From Chromatiaceae bacterium (GTDB lineage Bacteria > Pseudomonadota > Gammaproteobacteria > Chromatiales > Chromatiaceae), in NCBI GenBank assembly GCA_016714645.1, contig JADKCI010000001.1, positions 1,401,335 to 1,465,334 of the forward strand: a DNA stretch of 64,000 bases. The letters are read 5' to 3'. The position numbers and the translations under genes were made by a program. Numbering within the stretch: position 1 is the first letter of the stretch; every line of letters begins with the position of its first letter. This document shows positions 22,873 through 32,131 of the stretch, in pieces. The notes beneath the pieces are model-generated. The model was not told the DNA's origin, made no database searches, and saw only the letters and a list, made by a program, of their open reading frames with translations.

Positions 22873-23343
22873 ATGCCCAGAAGACGCATCGTTGCTCGCC
22901 GCCAGGTTCTGCCGGACCCGAAGTTCGGAAGTAACCTACTCGCCAAATTTGTAAACATGCTGATGGAAGACGGCAAGAAAGCCGTTGCCGAGCGCATCAT
23001 GTACGGCGCTTTGGAGACCATGGCAAACAAAAAGGGTGGTGAGCCACTGAATATGCTCGACCAGGCCATGGAGAATGTGCGCCCCGTGGTTGAGGTTAAG
23101 TCTCGCCGCGTAGGTGGTGCTACTTATCAGGTTCCCGTTGAAGTACGCCCGCAGCGCCGGAATTCACTGGCCATGCGCTGGTTGATTGATGCCGCGCGCA
23201 AACGTTCCGAGAAGTCCATGGCCCTACGGTTGGCTGGTGAACTGATGGATGCAGCTGATTCACGGGGTACGGCGGTCAAGAAAAAGGAAGATACCCACCG
23301 CATGGCGGAAGCAAACAAGGCCTTCTCGCATTATCGGTGGTAG
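22873..23343 (+). CDS. rpsG: 30S ribosomal protein S7
   Basis: 156 residues. S7 nucleates assembly of the 30S head and contacts the E site. It starts PRRRIVARRQVLPDPKFGS; the central EVKSRRVGGATYQVPVEVRP and the C-terminal region ending HYRW are typical. Preceded by AGAAGGTCGGAG. In most relatives fusA follows directly; here a 413-base gap and tuf follow instead. Confidence 0.98.
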   Translation: MPRRRIVARRQVLPDPKFGSNLLAKFVNMLMEDGKKAVAERIMYGALETMANKKGGEPLNMLDQAMENVRPVVEVKSRRVGGATYQVPVEVRPQRRNSLAMRWLIDAARKRSEKSMALRLAGELMDAADSRGTAVKKKEDTHRMAEANKAFSHYRW

Positions 23344-23756
23344 TGGGGTGGGAGCGCCGACCCTGCCCGGGGTTGCGCGGGGCCCGGAGATCCTGGTTCC
23401 CTCCTTTGCATTTTGATTGCGCCCTGCGGGACACTGCGGGCGAAGCGAAATAGACGGCACCTGTTTACTGCAACCTCTTTGGGAAGTTGTAGGATGATCA
23501 ATGGAACAGGAAGGCCCCAAAAGTAGCGGCCGGCCAGTCGCCAAAAATTGACTCGCGGTGCGGCGTACGCCGCCGGCAATCAATAGAGGCCGAGGCAGCC
23601 TTGGCGGAGTTGTTCGGTTTGGCCAGCAAATCACGCCGGGGAATGTAAGGATTCGCCACGAATTCTAGATAATCTGTTCCAAATCACTGAGGTACCGGCA
23701 AAGCCGCCGATACCCTAGCCAAGACACACTAACGAGCATATTTAGGGTAGATCGGG
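23344..23756 (+). other. rpsG-tuf intergenic region; fusA expected here but absent
   Basis: No frame with coding character and no recognisable fusA remnant. It contains a perfect 14-base palindrome GCGGCGTACGCCGC (23560-23573). A GATAAT at 23668-23673 could be a -10 box, but no good -35 box precedes it. A promoter for tuf is likely somewhere in this region, but I cannot place it. Confidence 0.6.
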
Positions 23757-24947
<1,191 letters not shown>

Positions 24948-24952
24948 GAGCC

Positions 24953-25264
24953 ATGGCAAACCAAAGAATACGCATTCGTCTCAAAGCCTTCGATCATCGC
25001 CTGATTGATCGTTCCGCTCATGAGATCGTTGATACCGCCAAGCGGACAGGCGCTCAGGTCCTTGGACCTATCCCGCTGCCGTCGAAAAAGGAGCGCTTTA
25101 CAATCCTCATCTCCCCACACGTCAATAAAGACGCTCGGGATCAATATGAGTTGAGGACCCACAAGCGGCTCATGGACATCGTTGATCCCACTGATAAAAC
25201 AGTGGATGCCCTGATGAAACTCGATCTGGCGGCCGGCGTTGACGTCCAGATCAAGCTGAGCTGA
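24953..25264 (+). CDS. rpsJ: 30S ribosomal protein S10 (NusE)
   Basis: 103 residues. A 30S head protein that also acts in antitermination with NusB and NusG. Typical start NQRIRIRLKAFDHRLID; IPLPSKKERFTILISPHVNKD is the conserved loop. It lies five bases after tuf, so the usual S10 leader with the L4 binding site is missing in front of it. Confidence 0.98.
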   Translation: MANQRIRIRLKAFDHRLIDRSAHEIVDTAKRTGAQVLGPIPLPSKKERFTILISPHVNKDARDQYELRTHKRLMDIVDPTDKTVDALMKLDLAAGVDVQIKLS

Positions 25265-25274
25265 GGATAGGACC

Positions 25275-25922
25275 ATGACCATAGGTTTGATTGGCCGCAA
25301 GGCTGGCATGACCCGGATCTTCACCGAGGAAGGCGCGTCCGTCCCCGTGACGGTCATTGAGGTTCAGCCAAATCGGGTGACACAGGTAAAGACCGCCGCG
25401 ACCGACGGCTATCGGGCAGTTCAAGTCGCCATTGGCGAACGCCGGGCCTCGCGAGTCACCAAGCCAATGGCGGGCCATTATGCTCGTGCTGGCGTGACTG
25501 CGGGAGATACCCTCCGGGAGTTTCGGCTCGCCGATGGCGAGGGCCTTGACCTGGCGGAGGGTGGCGAGATTCTTGTCAGCATATTTGCTCCCGGGCAAAA
25601 GGTTGATGTACGTGGCGTGACAAAGGGACGGGGATTTGCTGGCGGGGTCAAACGTCATAACTTCCGCATGCAGGATGCAACGCATGGCAACTCCGTCTCC
25701 CATCGGGCACCGGGTTCTATAGGTCAGTGCCAGACACCAGGTCGGGTCATGAAAGGCAAACGCATGGCTGGCCACATGGGCGACGTCAATCGTGTTCAGC
25801 AGAATCTGGAGGTGATCCGGGTTGATGTTGAGCGCAACCTGCTGCTGGTGCGGGGTCCCGTACCCGGTGCCGAGGGTGGACGATTGGTCGTGCTGCCTTC
25901 CGTGAAGAAGAGCAAGGGCTGA
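25275..25922 (+). CDS. rplC: 50S ribosomal protein L3
   Basis: 215 residues. L3 binds near the 3' end of 23S rRNA and starts 50S assembly. Present are IGRKAGMTRIFTEEG at the N-terminus, KGRGFAGGVKRHNF and the GQ-containing loop SIGQCQTPGRVMKGKRM. Ten bases separate it from rpsJ and seven from rplD. Confidence 0.98.
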   Translation: MTIGLIGRKAGMTRIFTEEGASVPVTVIEVQPNRVTQVKTAATDGYRAVQVAIGERRASRVTKPMAGHYARAGVTAGDTLREFRLADGEGLDLAEGGEILVSIFAPGQKVDVRGVTKGRGFAGGVKRHNFRMQDATHGNSVSHRAPGSIGQCQTPGRVMKGKRMAGHMGDVNRVQQNLEVIRVDVERNLLLVRGPVPGAEGGRLVVLPSVKKSKG

Positions 25923-25929
25923 TAAGTCA

Positions 25930-26538
25930 ATGGAAATCCAAGCACGAATCGGTGAAGACGCGAGCATCCAGTTGGCGGATGAGGTGTTCAGCGTCGACTA
26001 TAAGCCGGCCCTGATTCATCAGGTCGTAACCGCCTATATGGCCTCTGCCCGCTCCGGGACCGTGGCTCAGAAAAGCCGGGCCGAAGTTTCTGGTGGTGGC
26101 GCTAAGCCATTCCGTCAAAAAGGCACGGGTCGGGCCCGCGCGGGTACCTCTCGCGGCCCTATTTGGCGCGGTGGCGGCAGGGCCTTCGCGGCCCGCCCAC
26201 GCAACTATGCCCAGAAGGTCAACCGGAAGATGTATCGTGGCGCTATGCGGTCCATCCTCTCGGAGTTGATCCGGCAGGGCCGCTTGACCATCGTACCCGA
26301 TTTCTCCGTCGATGAGCCCAAGACCCGGTTGTTGGCCGATCGGCTTGTCGCCATGAATCTGACGGACGTGTTGATCCTGATCGAGGGTCTTGACGAAAAT
26401 CTCTTCCTGGCGGCGCGTAATTTACCTCGCGTCGATGTCTTGATGGCCGAGGAAGTGGACCCAGTCAGTCTGATTGCCTTCGAAAACCTAGTGGCTACCG
26501 AGGGTGCGATCCGTAAGCTCGAGGAGCGGTTAGCGTGA
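25930..26538 (+). CDS. rplD: 50S ribosomal protein L4
   Basis: 202 residues. L4 lines the exit tunnel and in enterobacteria represses the S10 operon. The tunnel loop is recognisable as KPFRQKGTGRARAGTSRGP followed by WRGGGRAF. The stop overlaps the GTG start of rplW by four bases (GTGA). Confidence 0.97.
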   Translation: MEIQARIGEDASIQLADEVFSVDYKPALIHQVVTAYMASARSGTVAQKSRAEVSGGGAKPFRQKGTGRARAGTSRGPIWRGGGRAFAARPRNYAQKVNRKMYRGAMRSILSELIRQGRLTIVPDFSVDEPKTRLLADRLVAMNLTDVLILIEGLDENLFLAARNLPRVDVLMAEEVDPVSLIAFENLVATEGAIRKLEERLA

Positions 26539-26831
26539 ACCAGGAAAGACTATTAAAGGTGATTTTAGGCCCGGTGATCTCCGAGAAGGCGACCCTGGCC
26601 GCCGATGCTAACGGCCAGTATGTGTTTCGCGTCGTCCCCGATGCCAACAAGCTGGAAATCGGCAAGGCAGTTGAGACCCTCTTTGACGTTCAGGTAGACC
26701 GTGTACAGATCCTCAACGTCAAGGGTAAGCAAAAGCGTATGGGTCAGCGTAGCGGTAAGCGCAAGGATTGGCGCAAGGCTTATGTCCGCTTGCAGGCGGG
26801 ACAAAATATCGATTTCGGCGGCAACGCCTAA
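26535..26831 (+). CDS. rplW: 50S ribosomal protein L23
   Basis: 98 residues. L23 sits at the tunnel exit and is the docking site for SRP and trigger factor. VISEKATLAADANGQYVF and the loop KGKQKRMGQRSGKRKDWRKA are typical. The start is GTG at 26535, overlapping the rplD stop, which implies coupled translation. Confidence 0.97.
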   Translation: MNQERLLKVILGPVISEKATLAADANGQYVFRVVPDANKLEIGKAVETLFDVQVDRVQILNVKGKQKRMGQRSGKRKDWRKAYVRLQAGQNIDFGGNA

Positions 26832-26851
26832 GCGCATTTGGACCAGTCAAG

Positions 26852-27679
26852 ATGGCAATCGTAAAGACTAACCCGACATCCCCGGGGCGACGCTTTGTCG
26901 TCAAGGTGGTGTCCCCGGAGCTCCACAAAGGGGCTCCCCATGAGCCGCTGCTCGACAAGAAGACTCGGACGGGCGGCCGCAATAATGCGGGGCGCATTTC
27001 GGTTCGTCATCATGGCGGTGGCCATAAGCAGCGTTATCGCATCATTGATTTTAAGCGTGGTAAGACCGGTGTCCCCGCCGTTGTCGAGCGTTTGGAATAT
27101 GATCCGAACCGCACGGCTCACATTGCCCTGCTGAAGTATGCCGATGGCGACCGGACTTATATCATTGCCCCCAAGGGCTTGAAAGCCGGTGCCGTGGTGG
27201 TGGCAAGTGAGGATGCCCCGATTTCCGCGGGCAATTGCTTGCCGCTGCGCAACGTGCCCTTGGGCACCCAGGTGCACTGCATTGAGATGCGTCCGGGCAA
27301 GGGCGCCCAAATGGCGCGCGCCGCGGGCGCCTCCGCCCAGCTCATTGCCCGTGATGGTGGCTACGCCACTTTGCGGCTGCGGTCGGGTGAGATGCGCAAG
27401 GTCAGCGTGGAATGTCGCGCGGTCGTCGGCGAAGTTGGCAATAATGAGCACAGCTTGCGCAAACTCGGCAAGGCCGGAGCGAGTCGCTGGCGTGGTGTCA
27501 GGCCAACGGTGCGTGGCGTAGTCATGAACCCGGTCGATCATCCCCATGGTGGTGGCGAAGGCCGTACCTCAGGAGGCCGTCATCCGGTTACGCCTTGGGG
27601 CGTTCCGACCAAGGGCCACAAGACCCGTTCCAACAAGCGCACCGATAAAATGATCGTGCGCCGTCGCGGACGCAAATAA
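26852..27679 (+). CDS. rplB: 50S ribosomal protein L2
   Basis: 275 residues. L2 joins the subunits and supports peptidyl transfer. The C-terminal region holds VMNPVDHPHGGGEGRTSGGR, including the conserved His, and SNKRTDKMIVRRR. The frame is open 28 codons further upstream, but over rplW, so ATG 26852 is used. Confidence 0.98.
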   Translation: MAIVKTNPTSPGRRFVVKVVSPELHKGAPHEPLLDKKTRTGGRNNAGRISVRHHGGGHKQRYRIIDFKRGKTGVPAVVERLEYDPNRTAHIALLKYADGDRTYIIAPKGLKAGAVVVASEDAPISAGNCLPLRNVPLGTQVHCIEMRPGKGAQMARAAGASAQLIARDGGYATLRLRSGEMRKVSVECRAVVGEVGNNEHSLRKLGKAGASRWRGVRPTVRGVVMNPVDHPHGGGEGRTSGGRHPVTPWGVPTKGHKTRSNKRTDKMIVRRRGRK

Positions 27680-27697
27680 CTAGGCGAGGTTGAGCAA

Positions 27698-27979
27698 GTG
27701 CCACGTTCGATTCGTAAGGGACCCTTTGTGGACTCCCACCTGGCAAAAAAGGTGGAGGACGCGGTTGCCCAGAACAGCAAGCGCCCCATCAAGACCTGGT
27801 CGCGCCGTTCCATGGTGTTACCGGAGATGGTTGGATTAACCATCGCGGTGCATAACGGGCGTCAGCACGTACCGGTTCTGATCAACGAGAATATGATCGG
27901 GCATAAGCTTGGTGAATTCTCCATGACCCGGACCTATCGTGGTCACGCGGCCGACAAAAAGGCCAAAAAGAAGCGATAG
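27698..27979 (+). CDS. rpsS: 30S ribosomal protein S19
   Basis: 93 residues. S19 forms a complex with S13 near the A site. Starts PRSIRKGPFVDSHLAKKVE; IKTWSRRSMVLPEMVGLTI is typical. The start codon is GTG at 27698, 18 bases after rplB. Confidence 0.97.
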   Translation: MPRSIRKGPFVDSHLAKKVEDAVAQNSKRPIKTWSRRSMVLPEMVGLTIAVHNGRQHVPVLINENMIGHKLGEFSMTRTYRGHAADKKAKKKR

Positions 27980-27994
27980 GTTGAGGACGTACTA

Positions 27995-28327
27995 ATGCAG
28001 GCTGAAGCAAGACTTAAGACAGGGCGACTGTCCGCTCAGAAGGCGCGCCTAGTGGCGGACCAGATTCGTGGGCTGCACGTCGAGAAGGCTCTCAACCTTC
28101 TCGCCTTTAGCACTAAGAAGGGCGCTGCTCTCATCAAGAAGATTCTGGAATCCGCCATAGCCAATGCCGAAAATAATGCCGGCGCTGATGTGGATGAACT
28201 CCGGGTATCCGCAATCCAGGTCAACGAGGGTCCGAGCATGAAGCGGATTCGTCCTAGGGCCAAGGGTCGCGCCAATCGAATCACAAAACGGACCAGTCAC
28301 ATTATTGTGACGGTTGCCGAAGCCTGA
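27995..28327 (+). CDS. rplV: 50S ribosomal protein L22
   Basis: 110 residues. L22 binds all 23S rRNA domains, and its beta-hairpin loop lines the exit tunnel. Hairpin sequence PSMKRIRPRAKGRANRI is standard, without the deletion known from macrolide-resistant mutants. ATG 27995 follows GGTTGAGG. Confidence 0.97.
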   Translation: MQAEARLKTGRLSAQKARLVADQIRGLHVEKALNLLAFSTKKGAALIKKILESAIANAENNAGADVDELRVSAIQVNEGPSMKRIRPRAKGRANRITKRTSHIIVTVAEA

Positions 28328-28346
28328 AGCCTAAAGAGAAGCCAGC

Positions 28347-29042
28347 ATGGGTCACAAAATTCATCCAACCGGCATTCGCTTGGGGATCGTCAAGGACTGG
28401 ACCTCGAAGTGGTATGCCGATTCCAAGCATTTTCCGGATCTGCTCAACACCGACATGCAGGTAAGAGCCTTTTTGCGCAAAAAATTGGCGCAGGCCTCGG
28501 TGAGTCGCATCCAAATCGATCGTCCTGCTAATAATGCCCACATTACCATTCACACGGCTCGTCCCGGCGTCGTGATCGGTAAGAAAGGCGAGGATATTGA
28601 TAAGCTCCGTAAGGAGGTTTCGGATCTCATGGGCGTTCCAGTCCATTTGAGCATCGAAGAAATTCGGAAACCAGAATTAGACGCTCAGCTTGTTGCCGAA
28701 AGCATTACCCAACAGCTTGAGAAACGCATCATGTTCCGTCGTGCCATGAAGCGTGCCGTGCAGAATTCCATGCGATTGGGTGCCGGTGGCATCAAGGTTA
28801 ATATCGCCGGCCGTTTGAACGGCGCCGAAATCGCCCGCAGTGAATGGTATCGTGAGGGACGTGTCCCCTTGCATACCCTGCGTGCCGATATTGATTACGG
28901 ATTCGCGGAGGCTCGGACCACCTATGGCGTGCTTGGCGTCAAGGTCTGGATCTTCAAGGGGGAGATTTTCCCGGGCCAGGTTGTGGAGGAAGTCCCCGCC
29001 AAGCCTGCGCGAGCTCCTAAGCCCGCTGCCAGGAGGGGATAA
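28347..29042 (+). CDS. rpsC: 30S ribosomal protein S3
   Basis: 231 residues. S3 lies at the mRNA entry channel and helps unwind mRNA. It starts GHKIHPTGIRLGIVKDW; the KH domain motif VVIGKKGEDIDKLR is present. The C-terminal tail is rich in Pro, Ala and Lys. Three bases separate it from rplP. Confidence 0.98.
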   Translation: MGHKIHPTGIRLGIVKDWTSKWYADSKHFPDLLNTDMQVRAFLRKKLAQASVSRIQIDRPANNAHITIHTARPGVVIGKKGEDIDKLRKEVSDLMGVPVHLSIEEIRKPELDAQLVAESITQQLEKRIMFRRAMKRAVQNSMRLGAGGIKVNIAGRLNGAEIARSEWYREGRVPLHTLRADIDYGFAEARTTYGVLGVKVWIFKGEIFPGQVVEEVPAKPARAPKPAARRG

Positions 29043-29045
29043 GAA

Positions 29046-29459
29046 ATGCTGCAACCTAAACGTACAAAGTTTCGCAAGCTGCATAAAGACCGTAATCGCG
29101 GTTTGGCTCTTACGGGCTGCCATGTCAGCTTCGGAGAGTTTGGTCTGAAGGCCATGACCCGTGGCCGACTGACGGCGCGTCAGATTGAGGCCGCTCGCCG
29201 GACCATAACGCGCAAAGTCAAGCGCGGTGGCAAGATATGGATCCGTATCTTTCCAGACAAGCCCATTACCAAAAAACCCCTTGAAGTGCGCATGGGTTCC
29301 GGTAAAGGCAGTGTCGAATATTGGGTAGCCCAAATTCAGCCGGGTCGCATGCTTTACGAGATTGAGGGCGTCACCGAGGAACTTGCCCGCGAGGCCTTTG
29401 CCCTTGCCGCTGCTAAGTTGCCGATTCAGACCTCCTTTACCAAGCGGACTATAATGTGA
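29046..29459 (+). CDS. rplP: 50S ribosomal protein L16
   Basis: 137 residues. L16 organises the A-site region of 23S rRNA. Starts LQPKRTKFRKLHKDRN; GRLTARQIEAARRTITRK and MGSGKGSVEYWVA are typical. The stop overlaps the rpmC start (TGATG). Confidence 0.97.
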   Translation: MLQPKRTKFRKLHKDRNRGLALTGCHVSFGEFGLKAMTRGRLTARQIEAARRTITRKVKRGGKIWIRIFPDKPITKKPLEVRMGSGKGSVEYWVAQIQPGRMLYEIEGVTEELAREAFALAAAKLPIQTSFTKRTIM

Positions 29460-29656
29460 TGAAGGCGAGTGATCTGAGACACACGGGTGCTGTCGATCTA
29501 GATAAGCAGTTACTTGAGTTGCTCAAGGAGCAGTTCAACCTGCGCATGCAGCGGGGTGTAGGACAATTGACCCGGCCCTCCGAGATGAAGTCCGTGCGTA
29601 GAGACATAGCACGCATCAAGACTGTATTAACTGAGATCAAGGCGGGCAGCCGATGA
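29459..29656 (+). CDS. rpmC: 50S ribosomal protein L29
   Basis: 65 residues, two long helices. L29 sits next to L23 at the tunnel exit. ELLKEQFNLRMQRGVGQLTRPSE is the family core. The start is ATG 29459; a GTG one codon upstream is possible. The stop overlaps the rpsQ start by four bases. Confidence 0.96.
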   Translation: MKASDLRHTGAVDLDKQLLELLKEQFNLRMQRGVGQLTRPSEMKSVRRDIARIKTVLTEIKAGSR

Positions 29657-29913
29657 ATGAGGAAGTCAAAATTAACCGGACCTTGACCGGCCAGGTTGTC
29701 AGTAATGCCATGGAGAAAAGCATCACGGTTCTTGTTGAACGCCGTGTCAAGCACCCTCTTTATGGTAAATTCATCCGCCGGTCAACCAAAATTCATGCTC
29801 ATGATGAGGCCAATGTTTGCGGTAAGGGCGATTGGGTCACCATAGAACAATGCCGTCCTATCTCTAAGACAAAATCCTGGCGGCTCGTCCAGGTGGTGGA
29901 AAAGGCCCGCTGA
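29653..29913 (+). CDS. rpsQ: 30S ribosomal protein S17
   Basis: 86 residues, OB fold. A primary 16S rRNA binder at the body of the subunit. RTLTGQVVSNAMEKSITVLVERRVKHPLYGKF is the conserved beginning in recognisable form. ATG 29653 overlaps the rpmC stop. Confidence 0.97.
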   Translation: MNEEVKINRTLTGQVVSNAMEKSITVLVERRVKHPLYGKFIRRSTKIHAHDEANVCGKGDWVTIEQCRPISKTKSWRLVQVVEKAR

Positions 29914-29936
29914 TCGCGCTGGTTTAGGTCGATGCG

Positions 29937-29960
29937 GGTAGGTCTCGTGAGAATCCTACC
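29937..29960 (+). other. Hairpin in the rpsQ-rplN gap
   Basis: GGTAGG (29937-29942) pairs with CCTACC (29955-29960). Inside, TCT and AGA can also pair around CGTG, leaving a two-base AT bulge. It lies 32 bases before rplN, where the spc operon begins in enterobacteria. Confidence 0.45.
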
Positions 29961-29991
29961 GAACTGGTTGTGATAATTCAGGAAACAGACA

Positions 29992-30360
29992 ATGATTCAG
30001 ATGCAGACCAGTCTGGGCGTTGCCGATAATAGTGGCGCCAAGCGCGTGCAGTGCATCAAGGTGCTCGGCGGCTCGCATCGGCATTATGCCAGCATCGGTG
30101 ACATCATCAAGGTAGCCGTAAAGGATGCAATTCCGCGCGGCAAGGTTAAAAAAGGCGACGTCTATAATGCCGTGGTTGTGCGCACCCGTTCCGGTGTCCG
30201 CCGTCCGGATGGCTCGCTAATTCGTTTCGACGGCAACGCGGCGGTTCTCCTGAACAATCAGTTGCAGCCCATCGGTACTCGTATATTTGGACCGGTGACC
30301 AGGGAGCTGCGGGGCGAGAAGTTCATGAAGATTATCTCCCTCGCGCCGGAAGTTCTGTGA
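29992..30360 (+). CDS. rplN: 50S ribosomal protein L14
   Basis: 122 residues. L14 contributes to intersubunit bridges. Starts IQMQTSLGVADNSGAKRVQC; VVRTRSGVRRPDGSLIRFDGNAAVL is typical. First gene of the spc-type set; 78 bases of gap with a hairpin precede it. ATG 29992 follows CAGGAAACAGAC. Confidence 0.97.
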   Translation: MIQMQTSLGVADNSGAKRVQCIKVLGGSHRHYASIGDIIKVAVKDAIPRGKVKKGDVYNAVVVRTRSGVRRPDGSLIRFDGNAAVLLNNQLQPIGTRIFGPVTRELRGEKFMKIISLAPEVL

Positions 30361-30372
30361 GGTAATGGGGCT

Positions 30373-30690
30373 ATGCGCAAGATCAAAAAGGGGGACGACG
30401 TAGTCGTTCTGACCGGAAAGGATAGAGGTTCTCGTGGGACCGTTCTCCGTGTCGTGGCTGATAAGAAGGTCATCGTCGAGAACGTGAACATGGTGAAGAA
30501 GCACCAGAAGCCAAACCCGCAAAAGGGCATCTCTGGCGGCATTGTTGACAAGGAAATGCCGATGGATTTGTCTAACGTGGCCCTGTACAACCCGGTAAAG
30601 GGTGGTCCAGACCGCGTGGGCTTCAAGATTCTGGAAGACGGACGTAAGGTGCGTGTCTTCAAATCCACTGGCGAAGTCGTTGACGTTTGA
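30373..30690 (+). CDS. rplX: 50S ribosomal protein L24
   Basis: 105 residues with an N-terminal KOW motif (KKGDDVVVLTGKDRGSRGTVLRV). An assembly initiator of the 50S subunit, near the tunnel exit. Twelve bases after rplN, eleven before rplE. Confidence 0.97.
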   Translation: MRKIKKGDDVVVLTGKDRGSRGTVLRVVADKKVIVENVNMVKKHQKPNPQKGISGGIVDKEMPMDLSNVALYNPVKGGPDRVGFKILEDGRKVRVFKSTGEVVDV

Positions 30691-30701
30691 GTAAGTAACC
30701 C

Positions 30702-31241
30702 ATGCCCAGATTGCAAAGCGAATACCAGGATAAGATCGTCGGCCAACTCATGGAGAGATTTGGCTATAAAAGCGTCATGCAGGTTCCTCGAGTCGTTAAA
30801 ATCACGCTCAATATGGGCGTGGGTGAGGCGGTTGCGGACAAGAAAATTATGGACCATGCCGTCTCTGATCTTACCGCACTAGCTGGCCAAAAGCCCATCG
30901 TCACCTATGCGCGCAAATCCGTAGCCGCATTCAAGATCCGCGAGGGATGGCCGGTGGGGTGTAAGGTGACCCTGCGTCGCGATCGAATGTATGAATTCCT
31001 GGATCGCCTCATCAACGTCGCCATTCCCCGTATTCGTGACTTTCGCGGCGTGAGTCCGAAGGCTTTTGACGGGCGTGGCAATTACAGCCTGGGCGTCAAG
31101 GAACAAATCATTTTCCCTGAAATTGATTACGACAAGATCGATACTATCCGGGGTCTCGATATTACGATTACGACGAGTGCTCGAACCAATGAAGAGGGTC
31201 GTGCGCTTCTAGAGGCCTTTAAGTTTCCCTTCAGGACCTGA
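30702..31241 (+). CDS. rplE: 50S ribosomal protein L5
   Basis: 179 residues. L5 binds 5S rRNA and contacts the P-site tRNA. Segments VVKITLNMGVGEAVADKKIM and GRGNYSLGVKEQIIFPEIDYDK are typical. Confidence 0.97.
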   Translation: MPRLQSEYQDKIVGQLMERFGYKSVMQVPRVVKITLNMGVGEAVADKKIMDHAVSDLTALAGQKPIVTYARKSVAAFKIREGWPVGCKVTLRRDRMYEFLDRLINVAIPRIRDFRGVSPKAFDGRGNYSLGVKEQIIFPEIDYDKIDTIRGLDITITTSARTNEEGRALLEAFKFPFRT

Positions 31242-31250
31242 GCAGACCAC

Positions 31251-31556
31251 ATGGCGAAGAAAAGCATGGTGGCGCGTGATGTAAAACGCGTCCAGATCGC
31301 GAAAAAATATGCGGTAAAACGTGCGGCGCTCAAGGCCGTTATCGATGACCGTTCGGCCAGCATTGAGCAGATTGATGCTGCCATGACAAGCATTGGGAAG
31401 TTGCCACGGGATGCCAGTCCAACCCGTCAGCAGCGACGCTGCAGAATTAGCGGACGACCACACGCTGTCTACCGGAAGTTCGGTCTTAGCCGAAATATGC
31501 TTCGTGAAGCGGCCATGCGTGGCGACGTACCAGGATTGGTCAAGGCCAGTTGGTAG
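31251..31556 (+). CDS. rpsN: 30S ribosomal protein S14
   Basis: 101 residues, the long form without the zinc CXXC motif, as in most gammaproteobacteria. It binds 16S rRNA in the head. AKKSMVARDVKR at the start and RCRISGRPHAVYRKFGLSRN are typical. It is followed by an unusually long, structured gap before rpsH. Confidence 0.97.
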   Translation: MAKKSMVARDVKRVQIAKKYAVKRAALKAVIDDRSASIEQIDAAMTSIGKLPRDASPTRQQRRCRISGRPHAVYRKFGLSRNMLREAAMRGDVPGLVKASW

Positions 31557-31591
31557 CAGATCGACACCAGCTTTAGGGTAGGATGCCATAA

Positions 31592-31615
31592 AGCTCGTGG
31601 GTTATCCCACGAGCT
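31592..31615 (+). other. Stable hairpin after rpsN
   Basis: AGCTCGTGGG (31592-31601) pairs perfectly with CCCACGAGCT (31606-31615) around TTAT. There is no poly-U tail, so it is more likely a processing, stability or binding element than a classical terminator. Confidence 0.6.
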
Positions 31616-31636
31616 ATGGTATCATCTTCTATTGAC

Positions 31637-31661
31637 GCGGGTCATAACCAATCCGACCCGC
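31637..31661 (+). other. Second hairpin upstream of rpsH
   Basis: GCGGGTC (31637-31643) pairs with GACCCGC (31655-31661) across an eleven-base loop. It lies 59 bases before the rpsH start. Confidence 0.5.
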
Positions 31662-31720
31662 TAATAACCCAATTAGAGGGTATCGCGCCCAAAGGGCGGT
31701 CTGACCCCAGGGAGAATTCC

Positions 31721-32116
31721 ATGAGTATGTCGGATCCGATTGCGGATTTGCTAACGCGCATCCGCAATGGCCAGACCCGGGGCAAGGTCAACATCACCAT
31801 GCCTTCATCTAAGCAAAAGCAGGCTATAGCTCTTCTTCTTAAGGATGAAGGCTATCTGACGGATGTACAGGTTGAAGAGAATGGCGCAAAACCGCAACTG
31901 GTAATTAAGCTAAAATATTATCGCGGAAAGCCAGTAATAGAGCATATCAAAAGGATCTCTCGCCCAGGTTTGCGCATTTATCGCGGTAAGGACGAGTTGC
32001 CTGCGGTTCGTGGCGGCCTAGGAGTAGCCATTGTGTCTACATCCCAGGGCCTGATGAGCGATCGTGCCGCTCGAAAAGCGGGCTTTGGTGGCGAAATTAT
32101 CGCCACTGTAGCTTGA
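31721..32116 (+). CDS. rpsH: 30S ribosomal protein S8
   Basis: 131 residues. S8 binds the central domain of 16S rRNA and represses the spc operon in enterobacteria. SMSDPIADLLTRIRNGQ at the start and GVAIVSTSQGLMSDRAAR at the end are typical. ATG 31721 follows AGGGAGAATTCC; the longer upstream frame runs through the hairpins and is not used. Confidence 0.97.
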   Translation: MSMSDPIADLLTRIRNGQTRGKVNITMPSSKQKQAIALLLKDEGYLTDVQVEENGAKPQLVIKLKYYRGKPVIEHIKRISRPGLRIYRGKDELPAVRGGLGVAIVSTSQGLMSDRAARKAGFGGEIIATVA

Positions 32117-32131
32117 CCGGAGGCGCCGATC

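Noticed and set aside
24948..24952. S10 leader RNA with L4-binding site, expected before rpsJ
   Set aside because: Only five bases separate tuf from rpsJ, so no leader can be present.
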